The notes under the pieces are model-generated. The model was not told where the DNA came from. It saw only the letters and a list, made by a program, of their open reading frames with translations, and did no database searches. This document shows, in pieces, positions 29,794-42,470 of a DNA stretch of 64,000 bases. The stretch comes from Siphonodentalium dalli. Taxonomy: Eukaryota; Mollusca; Scaphopoda; Gadilida; Siphonodentaliidae. The stretch lies in assembly GCA_032622095.1 (NCBI GenBank), contig CP136069.1, forward strand, positions 127,367,450 through 127,431,449, read 5' to 3'. The position numbers and the translations under genes are program-made. The number at the start of each line of letters is the position of its first letter. Within the stretch, counting starts at the first letter, position 1.

Positions 29794-32700
29794 AGTAGTA
29801 TACGGGACGCTATCGGGTCAATTCTATCGATTTTTGCCCCCCCTTTGTTTCACCCTATGGAGGGGCCAATGGTAGGGGTTTATTAGGGTCCTTATTGTAT
29901 GAAAGCCCTCCTTTTCCTTCTCACTTATATGATAGGTAGACTGAATTAATGAAGCCACTCCTTTTCCTTCTTAATTATTTGATAGGTTTTAATTAATTAA
30001 AGTCGCTCATTCTTAATTATATGATAGGGTGACGAAACTCCTCCTTATTCGAGCCAACAATGGCCACCGTAATTATTTAGCGTCACCAAGCCTCGTACAC
30101 CAGGCAGGACCGTTTGAAAACAATGGAAGTGTGCAGCTGTTTGGACCACGTGCCGACGCCTGGTTAATGTTAATCATCCCGCCACAATTATTTAGCGTCA
30201 CCAAGCCTCGTGCACCTGGTTGGAACTTTTGAAACAATGGAATCGTACATCCTCCTTATTCGATCCAACAATGGCCACCAGCATTATATAGCGTCACCAT
30301 GCTTCTCGTGCACCTGTTTTAGACCACGTGTACACGCCATTCTATGGTTCTATAGTTCGACTGTTGTTCTTTTGTATACATATGGCCTTTTGTTCTAATT
30401 GGGAAACCTCGGAATATTTCTAGGGCTATATAGTTTGATTTTGGGGTTATTTTGTATACATATTTCTAAGAACCTAGTCTGATGATTTTTTGTCCAGGCC
30501 TCATGGATTGTGAGTCAGGGTCAACACCACTGTATAACTTATCCAAAAAAAAAACCAAGACATCAGTGGATAACTTTATTTGGAATGTTCTGGAAGCCAG
30601 TAACAAGGTCCCCACAAAATGAGCTGTATATACTATTACATTGGATTTTTCCCCCATTCAAAATATAACTTTGTCTAGTCCTATAGTCTTATGATGGCCC
30701 CATTGTATGGTCTTAGTCGGGGGTCTTCTGTATACCTATTTTCCCAGGCCCTGAAAAAGCGGATGTTTTGATGGCCCACAAGGGCCATTTTTATATATCA
30801 GTAAACTGAAATCACTGGGTTCAATGTTAACTACATTTACTCGTTGACTATTAGCTTTATTTGATGGTTGAATATTAACTGCTATGTCTGGTTGAATATA
30901 TGAAGAAGGGCCGTTTTGATGGTCATTTTGGAGCTTATTAATTATATTTCAGTAAACGTTCGTACCCGTAATCGCTGTTAAATGTTAGCTGTGTTTGCTG
31001 GTTGAATGTTCTCCGCTGCATGCTTGGAATGTTCTGGAAGTCAGTATACAAGGTCCTCACAACACGAGCGATGTAAAATACTATTAAATTGGATCTTTCC
31101 CCATTCAAAATATAACTTTGTCTAGCCCTATAGTCTTACGATGGGCCCATTTTATGGTCTTATTCGGGGGTCTTATGTATACCTATTTCTCAGGCCCTGA
31201 AAAAGAGGATGTTTTGATGGCCCAAGTGCCGTTTTTATGGAGTTTATTAATCATATTTCAGTAAACTTTCGTACCCGTAATCGCTGGTTGAATGCTAGCT
31301 ACATTTGCTGGTTGACCATTAGCTGCGTTCGATGGTTGAATATTAGCAGTTTTGTCTGGTTGAATGTTAGCTATATAATGTAACTGCTATAAATATTGAA
31401 ATTCTCTTAAATCTCGTTTGCTTTCCAAAATGTCAATTAACAAACATAATCATACATGGGTTGTGTGTATATATGACCATTTCACTCCCGTCTAACAGTA
31501 TGTTTAAACATCATATAAAATTCGAGCCTTCCAGAGGTTAAATGAATCACAAATCGCGCGTTCTTAGAATATGAAAACCGAGCATTCTGGAAATAATTAT
31601 ATTCAAAAGTTTATCTGTTTTATCAGACAACATGTCCTTTGGCAAACATCTAGCGTATATTCAATAGATGCTATTATATACAGTTGCATTTACTATATAA
31701 AGTTTATCACAAAGAAACAGCGTGAACAGTTGGAAAATCTTGCTTGCATCTAATTCATCTGAAATTTTTACTCAATGCGCGTTAATCAATTGGACAATCG
31801 ATAATATATTTGACATATGCATTCTGTGTAAACAAATTGAAGTTATCTCCACCTGCCCCGTCTGACATTGTACATTCGATGCAACAATGTATGAATGAAG
31901 GTATTTATTTGTTATTTACTTCATAAATGGTTCATATAGCGTACTATTATACTTGTGGACACGTACCTTAAAGGTACACGCCACTTTAACCTAATTCAGC
32001 GTATCCATCGATATAAACGCTCTTTATTTTCAAAATGTGTCTGAATCTCTATCGTTTACTAAAGTTATGTTTAAAATTAAGCATTTAAACCTAATGTAAC
32101 TATAAATAATAAATAAACAACGCTCTTTATTTTCCAAATTGTCTTAATTTTGATATTGATTTTAGCAATATGCATGCTTTCATTCATATGAAATTGCCAT
32201 AATGGACGTTAAATGACAACATCTCTTAACATATTAGCCTTAATGTTATACGTCACGCGAACATTCGATGTACAAGTTAACACATTACATATATGGTTGA
32301 ACATATCAACCATAGTAAGCTCATTTAATCAAACTCGTATTCAATTTAAACGCAGGTTCATTCGATATAGCAATGTATGAATGTAGGGTTTTGCTTTGTC
32401 ATTACTCCAGAAATGGTTCAGACGATACACTACATTTGGTTCACATACCTTAAAGGTACCCGCCATTTAAACCTAATTATTCATTAATAAAACGCTCTTT
32501 ATTTTCAAAATTATCTGAAGGTCCCATCGTTTTGTAAGTTATACGTAGCGTGTTCATTCGAGGTAATCCTGTACGAAATGAAGGTAATCGTTGTGTTATT
32601 CACTTCATAAATGCGTCATACGATGGACCACATTTGGGTCACGTGCCTTAAAGGTACACGTCACTTTCGGAAATTATATAATCAGATAATACATTACATA

Positions 32701-34524
32701 TCCGGTTGGACGTATCAACCATATAAAGTTCATTTAATTCATTGGGTCTTTCAAATTACACGTCACGCCTTCATTCGAGGTACTCATGTAGGAAATGAAG
32801 GTATTGATTGTTATTCACTTCATAAATGGCTCCCATTTCCTATAATAGCGGACTATTATACCTTAAAGGTACACCTCATTTAAATCTAATGCAGCGTGTC
32901 CATCAAAACAGACGCTCGTAGTATTGTAACCCGCGGTCGATTGTTTCGTTTCTGTTAATGATACGGTGTTATTTACTTTAGAAAATGCGCCCTCACTCTT
33001 CACTTTGACTAATATGCAAGCATTTGTATCATTTAGAATGTCAAAAGCTGGTCTAAAGCAGTCGTATTTGTTATATATAAGGCAAATTTCCTTTCAAATT
33101 ATAACATTAAAACTATGCATAAATGTTATGTACTTGGAATATGATAGGTCTCCATGGCCTTATTTGGACATATAATCTAACCGAGCGATGTTCATTCTCT
33201 AATCGATTACGTGTCTATAGGATATTGAGGGTAGATAAAGCCAACTAAGCATACTAAGATCCAGGTAGACAGTCTATATTGCGGCCTCATTTTATGGGGC
33301 CTTTGTCTCTATGAACATATAGTCTTAATTTTGGGGCCCTTTGTCGTATTTCTATGGATCTATTGTCTGTGTAATTCTATGGACCTATTGTCTGAAATAC
33401 GGGGCCTTTGTCTGTGTAATTCTATGGACCTATTGTCTGAAAAACGAGGCCTTTGTCTGTAATTCTATGGACCTATTGTCTGAAATACGGGCCTTTGTCT
33501 GTGTAATTCTATGGACCTATTGTCTGAAATACGGGGCCTTTGTCTGTAATTCTATGGATCTATTGTCTGAAATACGGGGCCTTTGTCTGTCTAATTCTAT
33601 GGATCTATTGTCTTAATTATGGGACCCTTTGTCAGTGTAATTATATGGACCTGTTGTCTTAAATACGGGACCTTTCGTCTGTATATTTCTATGGATCTAT
33701 TGTCTGAAATATGGAGCCTTTGTGTATTTCTATGGACCTATTGTCTGAAATACGGGGCCTCTGTCTGTGTAATTCTATGGATCTATTGTCTTAATTCTGG
33801 GACCCTTTGTCATTGTAATTCTATGGATCTGTTGTCTTAAATACAGGGTCTTTGTCTGTGTAATTATATGAACCTATAGTCTTACAAAACCTTTTGTTCT
33901 GTTCATAAACCACACGGTAAGCTATTTATAGATATGGGATAACAAGCGATTTTATGCCTAAAGAAGTAGGAACTGAGGTTCTGTATTCTTGTCACCAAGT
34001 ATATGTAGTTTAAATCCTCTAAATATCGTCTGTTATACAGAAGAACCATTGACCATGTGACAGTCTCGTGTCACAAAAGACCTATTATGGGGACACATTT
34101 CATTCCCCCAAAACGGTATATATAGGTGGGTATCAAACATTGGTCTGGAAAAGACATGGTATATGGACGTGTGTATTTACTAGATGTATTTTTTAAACAT
34201 TCATTTCATATACATGAACTCTTTATTGTTGTTCAACTTTTTAATTGGTAACCAATTATCGTATATACTTTTGTTTGGAGTGTTCATATACATCACTATA
34301 CGAAACACAGCTTCTAATAAATTAGTCGATGGTTAAATCACCACAGCCAATATCCCCAATGGTAAGCTATTTTTTAGCACATGGGGTACATTCATGACTA
34401 GAGAAGAAGGAAATGAGGTAAATTATACTTTATTATTTGATCACTTAACACACAGAACAGGTTTTGCTGACTCGCCCTGTGTAACCTATTTCTAGTATGT
34501 AGCAGTATGTTCAGCAAACACAGG
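29794..34524 (+). repeat. Element 2 left arm (about 4.7-kb inverted repeat)
   Basis: It is the inverse of 36268-41233 with scattered substitutions and indels, by eye a few per cent in ordinary stretches. No conserved gene is seen in it. It holds AATAAAGAGCGTT (inverse) at 32016-32028, 32119-32131 and 32491-32503. A repeated CCTTAAAGGTAC(A)CGCCA-type block occurs near 31965, 32450, 32645 and 32860, and a minisatellite lies at 33290-33890. Confidence 0.9.
33290..33890 (+). repeat. Minisatellite of about 40-45 bp in the left arm
   Basis: About 13 degenerate copies of CTATGGACCTATTGTCTGAA followed by ATACGGGGCCTTTGTCTGTGTAATT are present. The open frames over it (ILWTYCLKYGAFVCV) reflect the repeat and are not a gene. 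The mirror copy is at 36910-37690. Confidence 0.85.
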
Positions 34525-35683
34525 CTATATTTCTACCAATATTACTACTAAAATGAACGAAAATAATAGAGAAATGACTTATTAAAGAATACATCGAATA
34601 AATGTGTATATACCTTTTGCGAGACCGTCACGTGGTACACGGTTCATCTGTATAACAGACTATTTATAGGAGTTAAAATACATATAATTTATGAAAAGAA
34701 TACATCGTATAAGCTCTTTATTTCGCTCCATGTAATGGAGATTTTAGAGTAATACTATGAATGAACCAGTATACATCAAGCAAATACACGCGTCCACATA
34801 GTAGGTCTTTTCCACACCAATGTTTTGACGCCTCTGTATTAACAGAGAGATTGGATTATATACGAATGAATTGCAAAAAAATATGTGATATACACATGCT
34901 TTCACGTAGTAGGCCTATCGTGAGACTGTCACGTTGTACATGGTTAATCTGTATAACAGACTATATTTATGGGAGTTACAATACATATAATTGATGGAAA
35001 GAAATCACTAAGTATTTATACACTAGTCTACGTCATACACGCTCTTTATTTTGCTCCATGTAATGGAAATTTTAGTGTAATAATATGAATGAACTAGTAT
35101 ACATCAAGTAAATACACGCATTCACATAGTAGGTCTTTTTCCACACCAATGTTTTGATGCCTGTGTATTAACAGAGAGGCTGGATTACATACGAATGAAC
35201 GGTAAAAAGAATATGTTATGCACATGTTTTCACATAGTAGGCCTATCTTGAGACTGTCACGTGGTACATGGTTACTCTGTATAACAGACTATATTTATAG
35301 GAGTTACAATACATATAATTTTTGAAAAGAAATAACTAAGTATTATACACCAGTCTACATCATATACGCTCTTTATTTCGCTTCATGTAATGGAGATTTT
35401 AGAGTAATAATATGAAATATGATTAGTATACATCAAGTTGTTGTACGGTTGTTATCATACCGCTTGTCCGTGTATAGTTAAATTGAACGACGGGTTTTGA
35501 TTGGTTGTTATAAATAGTATAATAAGAAATAAATACTTTTCCGAGCGTCTTTAGAGTGTGAACGCTATGTATAGTATGAGCACCGATTGTATAACACTGG
35601 TGCTAATTTGGTGAGAAACTCACGATCAATACCCCGTGTTGTAGTGGATTACCTCGAATAAACAGAGTGTTTCGTAAGGACTT
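34525..35683. repeat. Element 2 centre: tandem repeats of about 320 bp upstream of the cargo gene
   Basis: From about 34600 to 35440 there are roughly 2.6 copies of a unit containing GAGACTGTCACGTGGTACA, ATAACAGACTATATTTATAGG, the inverse AAAGAGCG motif (35038-35050, 35366-35377, and a variant near 34707) and TCACATAGTAGG. TATAAATA at 35509-35516 is a likely TATA box for the gene at 35684. No other gene is seen. Confidence 0.75.
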
Positions 35684-36220
35684 ATGGAGGTAATTGATAT
35701 GCTACCAGCAGAAATGCGTCAGAAAGTGTACAAAGCTTTAGTTAACTCATCAACACTATGTGAAGAAATCAAGAATGAATTACAGCAAACTTGGTTTCGA
35801 AGAGAAGAGAAGCTAATAATAAAGTTAATTTTGGAAGGACATTTTGTTGATGGTAGAGAGAGATTGGAATCTTTGTTGGAGAGAACAGAATTTGAAACAG
35901 ATTTCTTACTAGATATTGTGGATCAACTGTTCTCTGACTGTTGGCTAATTAGAGGTATTGCTAAAAATAACGATATACGTGGGATTCGTGAACTCGTTGG
36001 AGATAACTTTGTTCGAATTTCTGTTTACAAGGACGTGTTTTTCAATGAAAGAAGTCGGATATTCGAAGAAGAAACATCAATATGCGGTTACATCATTCTC
36101 CCAGAACCTTGTGAAATTTTCACGATTGAAAAGATGTTTAATGAACAACTAGTATTGGATTACATTGTAAACACAACTAAAACTATTTCAGAACTAGATA
36201 GTGAACTCATTTGGACCTAA
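35684..36220 (+). CDS. Element 2 cargo gene, paralogue of the Polinton 11285-11917 gene
   Basis: The 178-residue protein starts at the first ATG after TATAAATA (35509). Conserved with the Polinton protein: MLPAEMRQKVY at the start, EFETDFLLDIVDQLFS in the middle, IRELVGDNFVR, GYIIL.EPCEIFTIE and ISELDSELIW at the end. It stops where the Polinton protein continues for 35 more residues. It is the only gene with outside support in the element and lies in its unique centre, between the arms. No domain is recognised; a weak F-box-like start is shared by both. Conservation at the protein but not DNA level indicates long-term selection. Confidence 0.85.
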   Translation: MEVIDMLPAEMRQKVYKALVNSSTLCEEIKNELQQTWFRREEKLIIKLILEGHFVDGRERLESLLERTEFETDFLLDIVDQLFSDCWLIRGIAKNNDIRGIRELVGDNFVRISVYKDVFFNERSRIFEEETSICGYIILPEPCEIFTIEKMFNEQLVLDYIVNTTKTISELDSELIWT

Positions 36221-36267
36221 CTCAGTGATCACTGACGAGTACCACTTACAACCGTAGGCATCGCTTA

Positions 36268-39200
36268 CCTGTGTTTGCTGAACATACTGCTACATACTAG
36301 AAATAGGTTACACAGAGCGAGTCAGCAAAACCTGTTCTGTGTGTTAAGTGATCAAATAATAAAGTATAATTTACCTCATTTCCTTCTTCTTTAGTCATGA
36401 ATGTACCCCATGTGCTAAAAAATAGCTTACCATTGGAGATATTGGCTGTGGTGATTTAACCATCGACTAGTTTATTAGAAGCTGTGTTTCGTATAGTGAT
36501 GTATATGAACACTCCAAACAAAAGTATATACGATAATTGGTTACCAATTAAAAAGTTGAACAACAATAAAGAGTTCATGTATATGAAATGAACGTTTAAA
36601 AATACATCTAGTAAATACACACGTCCATATACCATGTCTTTTCCAGACCAATGTTTGATACCCACATATATATACCGTTTTTGGAGAATGAAATGTGTCC
36701 CCATAATATGTCTTTTGTGACATGAGACTGTCACATGGTCAATGGTTATTCTGTATAACAGACGATATTTAGAGGATTTAAATTACATATACTTGGTGAC
36801 AAGAATACAGAACCTCAGTTCCTACTTCTTTAGGCATAAAATCGCTTGTTATCCCATATCTATAAATAGCTTACCGTGTGGTTTATGAACAGAACAAAAG
36901 GTTTTGTAAGACTATGGGTTCATAGAATTACAGACAAAGACCCTGTATTTCAGACAATAGATCCATAGAAATATACAGACACATGGTCCCGTATTTAAGA
37001 CAACAGATCCATAGAATTACACTGACAAAAGGTCCCATAATTAAGACAATAGATCCATAGAAATACACAGGCAGAGGCTCCGTATTTCAGACAATAGGTC
37101 CATAGAAATACACAAAGGCTCCGTATTTAAGACAATAGATCCATAGAAATATACAGACGAAAGGTCCCGTATTTAAGACAACAGATCCATAGAATTACAC
37201 TGACAAAAGGTTCCAGAATTAAGACAGTAGATCCATAGAATTACACAGACAGAGGCCCCGTATTTCAGACAATAGGTCCATAGAAATACACAAAGGCTCC
37301 GTATTTCAGACAATATATCCATAGAAATATACAGACGAAAAGTCCCGTATTTAAGACAACAGATCCATAGAATTACACTGACAAAGGGTCCCATAATTAA
37401 GACAATAGATCCATAGAATTACACAGACAAAGGCCCCGTATTTCAGACAATATGTCCATATAATTACAGACAAAGGCCCCGTATTTCAAACAATAGGTCC
37501 ATAGAATTACAGACAAAGGCTCCGTATTTCAGACAATAGGTCCATATAATTACACAGACAAAGGGCCCGTATTTCAGACAATAGGTCCATAGAATTACAC
37601 AGACAATAGATCCATAAAAATACGACAAAGGGCCCCAAAATTAAGACTATATGTTCATAGAGACAAAGGCCCCATAAAATGAGGCCGCAATATAGACTGT
37701 CTACCTGGATCTTAGTATGCTTAGTTGGCTTTATCTACTCTCAATATCCTATAGACACGTAATCGATTAGAGAATGAACATCGCTCGGTTAGATTATATG
37801 TCCAAATAAGGCCATGGAGACCTATCATATTCCAAGTACATAACATTTATGCATAGTTTTAATATGTTATAATTTGAAAGGAAATTTGCCTTATATATAA
37901 CAAATACGACTGCTTTAGACCAGATTTTGACATTCTAAATGATACAAATGCTTGCATATTAGTCAAAGTGAAGAGTGAGGGCGCATTTTCTAAAGTAAAT
38001 AACACCGTATCATTAACAGAAACGAAACAATCTACCGCGGGTTACAATACTACGAGCGTCTGTTTTGATGGACACGCTGCATTATATTTAAATGAGGTGT
38101 ACCTTTAAGGTATAATAGTCCGCTATTATAGGAAATGGGAGCCATTTATGAAGTGAATAACAATCAATACCTTCATTTCCTACATGAGTACCTCGAATGA
38201 ATACGTGACGTATAATTTGAAAGACCCAATGAATTAAATGAACTTTATATGGTTGATACGTCCAACCAGATATGTAATGTATTATCTGATTATATAATTT
38301 CCGAAAGTGACGTGTACCTTTAAGGCACGTGACCCAAATGTGGTCCATCGTATGACGCATTTATGAAGTGAATAACACAACGATTACCTCCATTACGTAC
38401 AGGATTACCTCGAATGAACACACTACGTATAACTTACAAAACGATGGGACCTTCAGATAATTTTGAAAATAAAGAGCGTTTTATTAAGGAATAATTAGGT
38501 TTAAATGACGGGTACCTTTAAGGTATGTGAACCAAATGTAGTGTATCGTCTGAACCATTTCTGGAGTAATGACAAAGCAAAACCCTACACTCATACATTG
38601 CTGCATCGAATGAACCTGCGTTTAAATTGAATACCAGTTTGATTAAATTAGCTTACTATGGTTGATATGTTCAACCATATATGTAATGTGTTAACTTGTA
38701 CATCGAATGTTCGCGTGACGTATAACATTAAGGCTAATATGTTAAGAGATGTTGTCATTTAACGTCCATTATGGCAATTTCATATGAATGAAAGCATGCA
38801 TATTGCTAAAATCAATATCAATATTAAGACAATTTTGAAAATAAAGAGCGTTGTTTATTTATTATTTATAGTTACATTAGGTTTAATGCTTAATTTTAAA
38901 CATAACTTTAGTAAACGATAGAGATTCAGACACATTTTGAAAATAAAGAGCGTTTATATCGATGGATACGCTGAATTAGGTTAAAGTGGCGTGTACATTT
39001 AAGGTACGTGTCCACAAGTATAATAGTACGCTATATGAACCATTTATGAAGTGAATAACAAATAAATACCTTCATTCATACATTGTTGCATCGAATGTAC
39101 AATGTCAGACGGGGCAGGTGGAGATAACTTCAATTTGTTTACACAGAGTGCATATGTCAAATATATTATCGATTGTCCAATTGATTAACGCGCATTGAGT

Positions 39201-41233
39201 AAAAATTTCAAACGAATTAGATGCAAGCAGATTTTCCAACTGTTCACGCTGTTTCTTTGTGATAAACTTTATATAGTAAATGCAACTGTATATAATAGCA
39301 GCTATTGAATATACGCTAGATGTTTGCCAAAGGACATGTTGTCTGATAAAACAGATAAACTTTTGAATATAATTATTTCCAGAATGCTCGGTTTTCATAT
39401 TATAAGAACGCGCGATTTGTAATTCATTTAACCTCTGGAAGGCTCGAATTTTATATGATTTTTAAGCATACTGTTGGACGGGAGTGAAATGGTCATATAT
39501 ACACACAACCCATGTATGATTATGTTTGTTAATTGACATTTTGGAAAGCAAACGAGATTTAAGAGAATTTCAATAATTATAGCAGTTGCACATTCATCAT
39601 ATACATGTGTTGCTCATGTGTGAGGGTGTGTGAGGGGAACATTCAACCAGAAAACGCAGCTAACATTCAACCAGACAAAACTGCTAATATTCAACCATCG
39701 AACGTAGCTAATGGTCAACCAGCAAATGTAGCTAGCATTCAACCAGCGACTACGGGTACGAAAGTTTACTGAAATATGATTACTAAACTCCATAAAAACG
39801 GCACTTGGGCCATCAAAACATCCTCTTTTTCAGGGCCTGAGAAATAGGTATACATAAGACCCCCGAAAAAGACCATAAAATGGGCCCATCGTAAGACTAT
39901 AGGGCTAGACAAAGTTATATTTTGAATGGGGAAAAATCCAATTTAATAGTATTTTACATCGCTCGTGTTGTGAGGACCTTGTATACTGACTTCCAGAACA
40001 TTCCAAGCATGCAGCGGAGAACATTCAACCAGCAAACACAGCTAACATTCAACAGCGATTTCGGGTACGAACGTTTACTGAAATATAATTAATAATCTCC
40101 AAAATGACCATCAAAACGGCCCTTCTTCACATATTCAACCAGACATAGCAGTTAATATTCAACCATCAAATGCAGATAATAGTCAACGAGCAAATGTAGT
40201 TAACATTGAACCCAGTGATTTCAGTTTACTGATATATAAAAATGGCCCTTGTGGGCCATCAAAACATCCGCTTTTTCAGGGCCTGGGAAAATAGGTATAC
40301 AGAAGACCCCTGACTAAGACCATACAATGGGGCCATCATAAGACTATAGGACTAGACAAAGTTATATTTTGAATGGGGGAAAAATCCAATTTAATAGTAT
40401 TGTATACAGCTCATTTTGTGGGGACCTTGTTACTGGCTTCCAGAACATTCCAAATAAAGTTATCCACTGATGTCTTGGTTTTTTGTGTTGATACAGTGGT
40501 GTGGACCCTGACTCACAATCCATGAGGCCTGGTCAAAAAAATCATCAGACTAGGTTCTTAGAAATATGTATACAAAATAACCCCAAAATCAAACTATATA
40601 GCCCTAGAAATATTCCGAGGTTTCCCAATTAGAACATAAGGCCATATTTATACAAAAGAACCACAGTCGAACTATAGAACCATAGAATGGCGTGTACACG
40701 TGGTCTAAAACAGGTGCACGAGAATCATGGTGACGCTATATAATGCTGGTGGCCATTGTTGGATCGAATAAGGAGGATGTACGATTCCATTGTTTCAAAA
40801 GGTCCAACGAGGTGCACGAGGCTTGGTGACGCTAAATAGTTGTGGCGGGATGATTAACATTAACCAGGCGCCGGCACGTGGTCCAAACAGCTGCACACTT
40901 CCATTGTTTTCAAAAGGTCCTGCCTGGTGTACGAGGCTTGGTGACGCTAAATAATTACGGTGGCCATTGTTGGCTCGAATAAGGAGGAGTTTCGTCACCC
41001 TATCATATAATTAAGAATGAGCGACTTTAATTAATTAAAACCTATCAAATAATTAAGAAGGAAAAGGAGTGGCTTCATTAATTCATTCTACCTATCATAT
41101 AAGTGAGAAGGAAAAGGATGGGCTTTCATACAATAAGGACCCCTAATAAACCCCTACCATTACCCCCTCAATAGGGTGAAACAAAGGGGGCAAAAATCGA
41201 TAGAATTGACCCGATAGCGTCCCGTATACTACT
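36268..41233 (-). repeat. Element 2 right arm (about 5.0-kb inverted repeat)
   Basis: It mirrors 29794-34524 and ends GCGTCCCGTATACTACT at 41233. AATAAAGAGCGTT occurs at 38468-38480, 38840-38852 and 38942-38954, mirroring the left arm, and the minisatellite is at 36910-37690. The arm is about 235 bp longer than the left arm, partly because the minisatellite has more copies. Confidence 0.9.
36910..37690 (-). repeat. Minisatellite in the right arm
   Basis: This is the mirror of 33290-33890, with units of about 40-45 bp (TTCAGACAATAGGTCCATAG AATTACACAGACAAAGGCCCCGT). Copy number is larger than on the left, showing independent turnover of the two arms. Confidence 0.85.
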
Positions 41234-41239
41234 AACGCA
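41234..41239. repeat. Element 2 target-site duplication, right (AACGCA)
   Basis: AACGCA directly follows the right tip and matches 28497-28502. The LINE sequence continues with GCTTCCATACTC. Confidence 0.85.
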
Positions 41240-41465
41240 GCTTCCATACTCTAAAATTGGTAAGGCATGAGCTTTAAACATTGTGTCAAGGGATTTACTT
41301 GGTAATATATATTTTAATCTACGAATTTGAGATAGTTTTGCACATGCGATCTTGTAATTGTGGTCAATAGAGAGACCCCAGTCAAGGTTTGGTTGGAGAA
41401 TGACTCCCAGATGCCGATGAGATTCAACAATTTCGAGTTTATCAGGGCCAAATGTGAGGTCCGTG
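41240..41465 (-). pseudogene. Non-LTR retrotransposon fragment (upstream part)
   Basis: On the - strand it encodes DLTFGPDKLEIVESHRHLGV ... AKLSQIRRLKYIL ... ALPILEYGSC, the post-fingers region of a LINE reverse transcriptase. It is 5'-truncated near 41465 and continues, after element 2, at 28502. An inverted copy lies at 29558-29793. Confidence 0.75.
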
Positions 41466-41497
41466 GTGCGGTTGCCTGATGATTGTGTGCGTTCCAG

Positions 41498-41656
41498 GCG
41501 TTCCAATAACAGATCTCACAACGTCTTCGACTATCACCACTTCAACTGCCACGCCATCCTCAACTACAACGCCATCCTCAACTACAGTATCACAAGTTAT
41601 AGAGTCGTCGACTATCACAACTTCAACAGTCGCACCATCTTCAACTACAGTTAAAT
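41498..41656 (+). CDS. Host gene: possible Thr-rich linker exon (degenerate)
   Basis: A frame from GCGTTCCAG|GC to AAAT|GTAAAA is 159 bp, phase 1 at both ends like the neighbouring exons, and encodes Thr/Ser-rich sequence (TTSSTITTSTATPSSTT). The core is homologous to the start of exon 42471-42737, but the Cys module is missing and both splice signals are weak. It could be a decayed duplicate. Confidence 0.35.
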
Positions 41657-42470
41657 GTAAAATTCGAATTGGACTTTCATTCCGGGTGCAGTACATACCA
41701 AACTTAACCCTTTCTATACTGAATGGGTTATCCCATTCAGTTATAAATGTATACATTGGATTGGTCTAGTGTTCCACTGGAGGCTTGTGCAGATAATCGA
41801 AACAGACAGACGAAAATAAGATACAAGTACAGAAGTGTGTTGTTGGTCGTTTGTTGAACTTATTATCTTTATTTAACATTTAGAAGGATACTACTCGTCA
41901 ATGAGTATTTCATATAGAAACAATTAAATGGAATCCGATAAGGCGGACAAACGGAATTATGGCTAGAACAAATACAATATACCCCCATATTATATGTCAA
42001 TAATTGGAAGAATTACAGCTTCCAGATTGAAAGTGAAAACCTGTCTTACAGCTATCATGGAACGTTACACAACAGTCATGCACACCATGGTGGCATTTCT
42101 TGGTTAATGATTTAGTCCACTCGTGGTTTTGTGGTTACTTTGCTCCATTCAATTCAAATTGACACATCAACTGGTAAGTTGCTATTATTCGCCAACTACT
42201 CGATTGTATATTATATAAATTTGCTATATCAGAATCATCGATTTGAGTATTGGTTGAAAACTAATTGGAGGCCGGAAAGTGATCGAGCACCTTTAATACA
42301 AATATTGGTGATAGCAAGTGTCCGGGAAAGAATTATGGTAACATGTCAGTGTTTGAGAGGGAAATCTTTAATCTGTAATTTTCATATGAGATACAATAAC
42401 CAAATTGCCAAGAAATTCTCTCAATGCATTTCATCTGAGATGTGGTGTTAAAATCTGGTCTCCCTTTCAG

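Larger units (their letters stand above)
28503..41233. mobile_element. Element 2: giant-TIR, Polinton-type non-autonomous element with one cargo gene
   Basis: It starts AGTAGTATACGGGACGC and ends with the inverse, flanked by the 6-bp duplication AACGCA. AG...CT ends, doubled end triplets and 6-bp duplications are Polinton features, and AGTAGTATACGGG resembles the AGAAGAATAGGGG end of element 1. Arms of 4.7-5.0 kb flank a 1.74-kb centre with one gene, paralogous to the Polinton cargo gene. No polymerase, integrase or capsid gene is present, so it must be mobilised by another element. The left end is rearranged: 28503-28680 is a first copy of the tip, followed by an inverted copy of the right flank (28681-29793), then the full left arm. 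Confidence 0.8.

Noticed and set aside
33290-33890. CRISPR-like array
   Set aside because: The units are contiguous degenerate copies without distinct spacers, in an animal genome; this is a minisatellite.
28503-41233. Palindrome of element 2 as a pure assembly duplication
   Set aside because: The arms differ by substitutions, indels and minisatellite length, and the target duplication is clean; an artefact would give identical arms. Long reads would still be decisive.
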